Shown: in pieces, positions 60,297 through 64,000 of the stretch
Layout of the letters: each line of letters starts with the position of its first letter
Numbering within the stretch: the stretch's first letter is position 1
Source: Bacteroides fragilis
GTDB taxonomy: Bacteria > Bacteroidota > Bacteroidia > Bacteroidales > Bacteroidaceae
Assembly (NCBI RefSeq): GCF_019583405.1
Contig: NZ_SZUU01000009.1
Span: 124,001-188,000 of the forward strand
DNA length: 64,000 nt
Reading direction: 5' to 3'
Program-made: the position numbers and the translations under genes
The notes under the pieces: generated by a model
What the model saw: the letters and a program-made list of their open reading frames with translations, nothing else
What the model was told of the DNA's origin: nothing
Databases searched by the model: none

Positions 60297-63200
60297 ATGA
60301 AGAAAACCATCTTCTTGATTTTGTGCTTGTTATGTTCCATCGGGGCTATGGCGCAAAAGAAATCAATCACAGGTGTGGTTACAGATGCTAGCGGTGAAAC
60401 AGTCATCGGAGCAAGTGTTGTCGAGGTCGGCACTACCAATGGTGTAATTACCGACATTGACGGCAAGTTTACATTAATGGTCGATCCCAATGGAAAGATC
60501 AAAGTCTCTTATGTTGGTTATCAGCCTCAAACGATTGATGTAAAGGGCAGAAATTCTTTTAATATTAAGTTGAAGGAAGATTCTGAAATGCTGGATGAAG
60601 TGGTCGTAACAGGTTATGGCGGTAAACAGCTACGTACGAAGGTTACTAACTCTATTTCAAAGGTAAAAGATGAAGCATTGAAAGTCGGCTTATTCTCTAA
60701 CCCCGCTCAGGCACTCTCCGGAGCAGTTGCAGGTTTGAAGGTTACCCAAGCCTCTGGTAGCCCGGGTGCAGCTCCTAAAGTAACGCTTCGTGGCGGTACT
60801 AACTTCGATGGTTCAGGTGACCCTCTGGTTATTGTAGACGGACAATTGCGTGACGGTATGCAGGATATCAATCCGGAGGATATTGAATCCATGGAAGTCT
60901 TGAAGGATGCCGGAGCAACCGCTATTTATGGTGCGCGAGCAAGTAATGGCGTAATTTTGATTACTACAAAAACAGGTAAAGAAGGACGTCGTGAAATCAA
61001 CTTCAAAGCCAAGATGGGGTTGAGTTATGTGAATAATCCATATGAATTCTTAGGAGCAAAAGATTATATCAATGTGTTACGTACCGGCTATAGTAAATCC
61101 GGATTTACAACCTCAGATGGATCGTATGTATCTATAGCTCCACTTGATAACTTAACAACCGCTTCCCCATTTGGTACCGGTAATACGTTGAATGATAAGA
61201 TGACTTGGAATATTATGAATAAAACGGCAGATAATGCCTATCTGTTACAGAAAGGATGGCAAGAAATGCCGGATCCTCTGGATCCCAGCAAAACCATTTT
61301 ATATAAAGATACAAACCCGGCAGATTATAACCTGAATAATCCGGCTATATCTCAGGACTATAATATCAATATGTCCGGGGGTAATGATAAGGGTACTTAC
61401 TATGCAGGATTAGGCTATAACCGTCAGGAGGGACTTCCTATCAAGACATTCTATGAGCGTTATAGCTTTGTTCTGAATGCCAGTTATAAAATTACGAATT
61501 GGCTTACCAGTTCATCCAATTTCAATTATAATCGTGCAAATTGGAAAAACATGCCGGGATCACAAACCAATGAAAGCAACTACTTCGGGCGTATTATGTC
61601 TACACCTCCCACTGTTCGCTTCCAGGACGAAGACGGAAATCCTGTCCTCGGTCCTAATTATGGCGATGGAAACCAGAACTATCAGCCCGACAGATGGTGG
61701 AATTTTAATCAGAGTGATAAATTTACCATGGTACAGGCTTTCCAGATTGATATTTTGAAGAATCTTTCTGTGAAAGGAACTGCTAATTGGTATTATTCTG
61801 AGTCTTTAGCTGAAAGTTTTACAAAAGATTATGAAAATACGCCAGGGCAGTTTGCAAGAACACGTAGTTCTTCAGCCAGCTTCTCCAGAAATTTCTCTCA
61901 AACCTACAACGTAGTACTAAACTATAATCAAACTTTCGCTAAAGATCATAATGTGGCTGTTATGTTGGGTATGGAATATTTTGATAGATATAGCCGCAGT
62001 TTTAGTGCATCCGGTTCCGGAGCTCCTACAGACGACTTCTCTGATTTGTCACTGACAGATAATGGAGAAGGAAAGCGTTCTATCGACTCGGGACATAGTG
62101 ATTATCGTATCCTTTCATACTTTGGACGTTTGAATTATGATTATAAAGGTCGCTATTTGCTTTCTGCTGTTTTCCGTCAGGATGGTTATTCTTCTCTATT
62201 AGGTGATAACCGTTGGGGATTTTTCCCTGGAGTATCAGCTGGATGGATATTTGGTCAGGAAAGTTTTGTGAAGGATGCTGTACCCTTCTTGTCATTTGGT
62301 AAATTACGTGCCAGCTACGGTGTGAATGGTAATGCGACTGGAATTGGAGCTTATGATTTACAGGGATCTTATAATTCTCAAAAATACAATGGAAACGTTG
62401 GTTTCTTAATCGGTGTCTTGCCTAATCCAGGTTTGAGATGGGAAAAAACCCGTACTGCAGAAGTCGGTATAGATATGAGCTTTTTTGAGAATCGCCTGAA
62501 CGCAAACTTTACCTATTATAATCGCTTAACTTCAGACAAGTATGCCGACTTAAGTTTACCATCTACAACAGGTTTCTCGTCAATTAAGAACAATAACGGA
62601 AAATTCCGTAATAGTGGTGTGGAAATAGAACTGTCAGGTAAAATTATACAGGCAAAAGATTGGAGTTGGGATTTGGGCGGAAACATATCATTCAACAAAA
62701 ACAAAATAGTTTCATTGCCGGATAATGGCTTAATTCGCAATCAACAGAATGCATCTCAAATATACAGTGGAAAGCAATTATCTGATGGCACATATGAAAA
62801 GATTTGGGTCGGTGGTAATCAGGAAGGTTATGAGCCGGGGGTTTTGATCGCATATAAAGCCGATGGTCTCTATCGCAGTTGGGATGAAATCCCCGGAGAT
62901 TTGGTAGTCACATCCGGTAACATTTTCGGTAAAAAGATGTATGGACCGGAAGCCTGGAAAAAGTTGAGTGCTGCAGAACAAAAGAATGCATTGCCCATTC
63001 AACCCGGAGATGCGAAATGGAGAGATATAAATGGTGATGGCATGATTGATAATTACGATCAGATTGTTGTAGGAAATACAAATCCGCATTGGTTTGGTGG
63101 TTTCAACACCACATTGCGCTGGAAAAACTTCCAACTGTACGGCCGCTTTGACTTCGCATTGGATTACTGGATCTATGACAATACTACCCCTTGGTTCTTG

Positions 63201-63566
63201 GGTTGTATGCAAGGAACTTACAATACGACCAAAGATGTATTCAATACTTGGTCTGAAGAGAATCCGAATGCCAAATATCCGCGATTTGTATACGCTGACC
63301 AAGCTATGAATGCAAACTATTATCGTAATTCTACGATATTTGCATACAAAGGTAATTATTTGGCTATCCGTGAAATATCTTTAAGCTATTCTTTACCTAA
63401 AGCATGGGCAAACAAGGCTTATTGTCAAAAGGTAGATGTGTCAATCACCGGACAGAATCTGGGATATATCACATCGGCTAATGTAGCTTCTCCTGAGGTT
63501 TCAAGTGCAGGTTCAGGATATGCTTTACCAAGAACCCTCCTGTTTGGATTGAATGTAACTTTCTAA
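60297..63566 (+). CDS. nanO: SusC/RagA-family TonB-dependent transporter (NanO-like)
   Basis: The 1089-residue outer-membrane protein has a signal peptide (cut near AMAQ), a carboxypeptidase-regulatory-like N-terminal domain (about 24-95), a TonB-box/plug (EVVVTGYG, about 100-107; LVIVDGQLRDGMQDINPEDIESMEVLKDAGATAIYGARASNGVI is the SusC signature) and a 22-strand barrel ending in an aromatic residue (LNVTF). It imports a glycan or sugar with its SusD partner. Sialic acid is inferred from the adjacent nan genes and from the Bacteroidetes NanO/NanU pattern. The insertion sequence now separates it from the catabolic genes. Confidence 0.92.
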   Translation: MKKTIFLILCLLCSIGAMAQKKSITGVVTDASGETVIGASVVEVGTTNGVITDIDGKFTLMVDPNGKIKVSYVGYQPQTIDVKGRNSFNIKLKEDSEMLDEVVVTGYGGKQLRTKVTNSISKVKDEALKVGLFSNPAQALSGAVAGLKVTQASGSPGAAPKVTLRGGTNFDGSGDPLVIVDGQLRDGMQDINPEDIESMEVLKDAGATAIYGARASNGVILITTKTGKEGRREINFKAKMGLSYVNNPYEFLGAKDYINVLRTGYSKSGFTTSDGSYVSIAPLDNLTTASPFGTGNTLNDKMTWNIMNKTADNAYLLQKGWQEMPDPLDPSKTILYKDTNPADYNLNNPAISQDYNINMSGGNDKGTYYAGLGYNRQEGLPIKTFYERYSFVLNASYKITNWLTSSSNFNYNRANWKNMPGSQTNESNYFGRIMSTPPTVRFQDEDGNPVLGPNYGDGNQNYQPDRWWNFNQSDKFTMVQAFQIDILKNLSVKGTANWYYSESLAESFTKDYENTPGQFARTRSSSASFSRNFSQTYNVVLNYNQTFAKDHNVAVMLGMEYFDRYSRSFSASGSGAPTDDFSDLSLTDNGEGKRSIDSGHSDYRILSYFGRLNYDYKGRYLLSAVFRQDGYSSLLGDNRWGFFPGVSAGWIFGQESFVKDAVPFLSFGKLRASYGVNGNATGIGAYDLQGSYNSQKYNGNVGFLIGVLPNPGLRWEKTRTAEVGIDMSFFENRLNANFTYYNRLTSDKYADLSLPSTTGFSSIKNNNGKFRNSGVEIELSGKIIQAKDWSWDLGGNISFNKNKIVSLPDNGLIRNQQNASQIYSGKQLSDGTYEKIWVGGNQEGYEPGVLIAYKADGLYRSWDEIPGDLVVTSGNIFGKKMYGPEAWKKLSAAEQKNALPIQPGDAKWRDINGDGMIDNYDQIVVGNTNPHWFGGFNTTLRWKNFQLYGRFDFALDYWIYDNTTPWFLGCMQGTYNTTKDVFNTWSEENPNAKYPRFVYADQAMNANYYRNSTIFAYKGNYLAIREISLSYSLPKAWANKAYCQKVDVSITGQNLGYITSANVASPEVSSAGSGYALPRTLLFGLNVTF

Positions 63567-63594
63567 TGGTTAACTGATTTAAAAAGAAAAATAT

Positions 63595-64000
63595 ATGAAA
63601 AGAATAAAATCTACAATATTATATGGTTTACTGGTGGCATCTTCGGGGCTGTTAGTAACGTCATGTGCCGATAAATTGGATCTGTCTCCGATTGATTACT
63701 ACGGAAGTGGGTCATATTGGAAAACAGAAGCTCAGGCTACCGCCTATATAGACGGTATTCACAAGCATTTACGCGATGCCGCATGGCAACATACAATCAC
63801 TTTTGGAGAACTTCGTGGTGGACGTTTCATAATTGGTGGAAGTAGTGATGGTATGGCGGTTAGTAATGGTGATATTATTTTGCAAAATTTTGATGAGACA
63901 CATACCGGAGTAAGTAAGTTCGGAGATTTATTCGGCCGTATTACTAACTTGAATCTTTTCATAGCACGTGTTACAGATGCCACCTATCTGTCCGATGAAA
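63595..64000 (+). CDS. nanU: SusD/RagB-family surface lipoprotein (NanU-like), 3' end outside window
   Basis: An ATG at 63595, 28 bases after SusC, opens a frame that runs to the window edge (135 residues). A lipobox (LLVTSC, Cys about residue 23) is followed by the SusD opening DKLDLSPIDYYGSGSYWKTEAQATAYIDGIHKHL. SusD-like proteins sit over the SusC barrel and bind the substrate; NanU binds sialic acid with high affinity in relatives. The ligand is inferred from context. Confidence 0.9.
   Translation, partial: MKRIKSTILYGLLVASSGLLVTSCADKLDLSPIDYYGSGSYWKTEAQATAYIDGIHKHLRDAAWQHTITFGELRGGRFIIGGSSDGMAVSNGDIILQNFDETHTGVSKFGDLFGRITNLNLFIARVTDATYLSDE

Overview
The window looks like chromosome of a gut Bacteroides, close to B. 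thetaiotaomicron in gene content. Supporting signs are the Bacteroidetes promoter signature (TTTG, 19-21 bases, TAnnTTTG) upstream of several genes, a SusC/SusD pair, a UpxY-type antiterminator, many OmpA, SPOR and other lipoproteins, and a moderate GC content. Species assignment is inference; no 16S gene is present.

Layout. 1-6.3 kb: a partial RhlE helicase (-), a YdfG-type dehydrogenase, a SPOR lipoprotein, a methyltransferase and a secreted GH2 glycosidase (-). 7.0-14.7 kb: a tight seven-gene operon that takes up sulfate, makes PAPS (cysC, cysD, cysN), uses it with a sulfotransferase and removes PAP (cysQ). No sulfate-reduction gene is present, so it looks dedicated to sulfonation. 14.8-26.6 kb: two mirror-image four-gene outer-membrane operons (split YjbH-like barrels, lipoprotein, OmpA) point away from a central tyrosine recombinase. 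26.7-36.7 kb: housekeeping genes (ruvX, def, thrS-infC-rpmI-rplT), a TPR protein, a beta-propeller lipoprotein, a 6S-like RNA, a flavodoxin/ferredoxin protein and xpt. 36.8-42.6 kb: paaK-iorB-iorA, mltG and a secreted nuclease. 43-46 kb: a BspA-type lipoprotein, gene remnants and tRNA-Thr. 46.0-52.7 kb: a short polysaccharide initiation/export operon without glycosyltransferases. 52.7-64 kb: a sialic-acid locus (ROK regulator, nanA, epimerase, transporter, YhcH, SusC, SusD) split by an IS1182-family element.

The standout system is at 20.0-22.6 kb. A perfect 21-bp inverted repeat lies inside the coding sequence of the first gene of each mirror operon. Between the repeats are the recombinase, a 69-bp perfect palindrome, one strong promoter and one signal-peptide-bearing N-terminus. 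The right-hand copy is intact. The left-hand copy loses homology exactly at the repeat and has no start codon or signal peptide. The arrangement predicts that inversion moves one promoter plus signal-peptide module between the two operons, so that only one four-protein surface set is expressed at a time.
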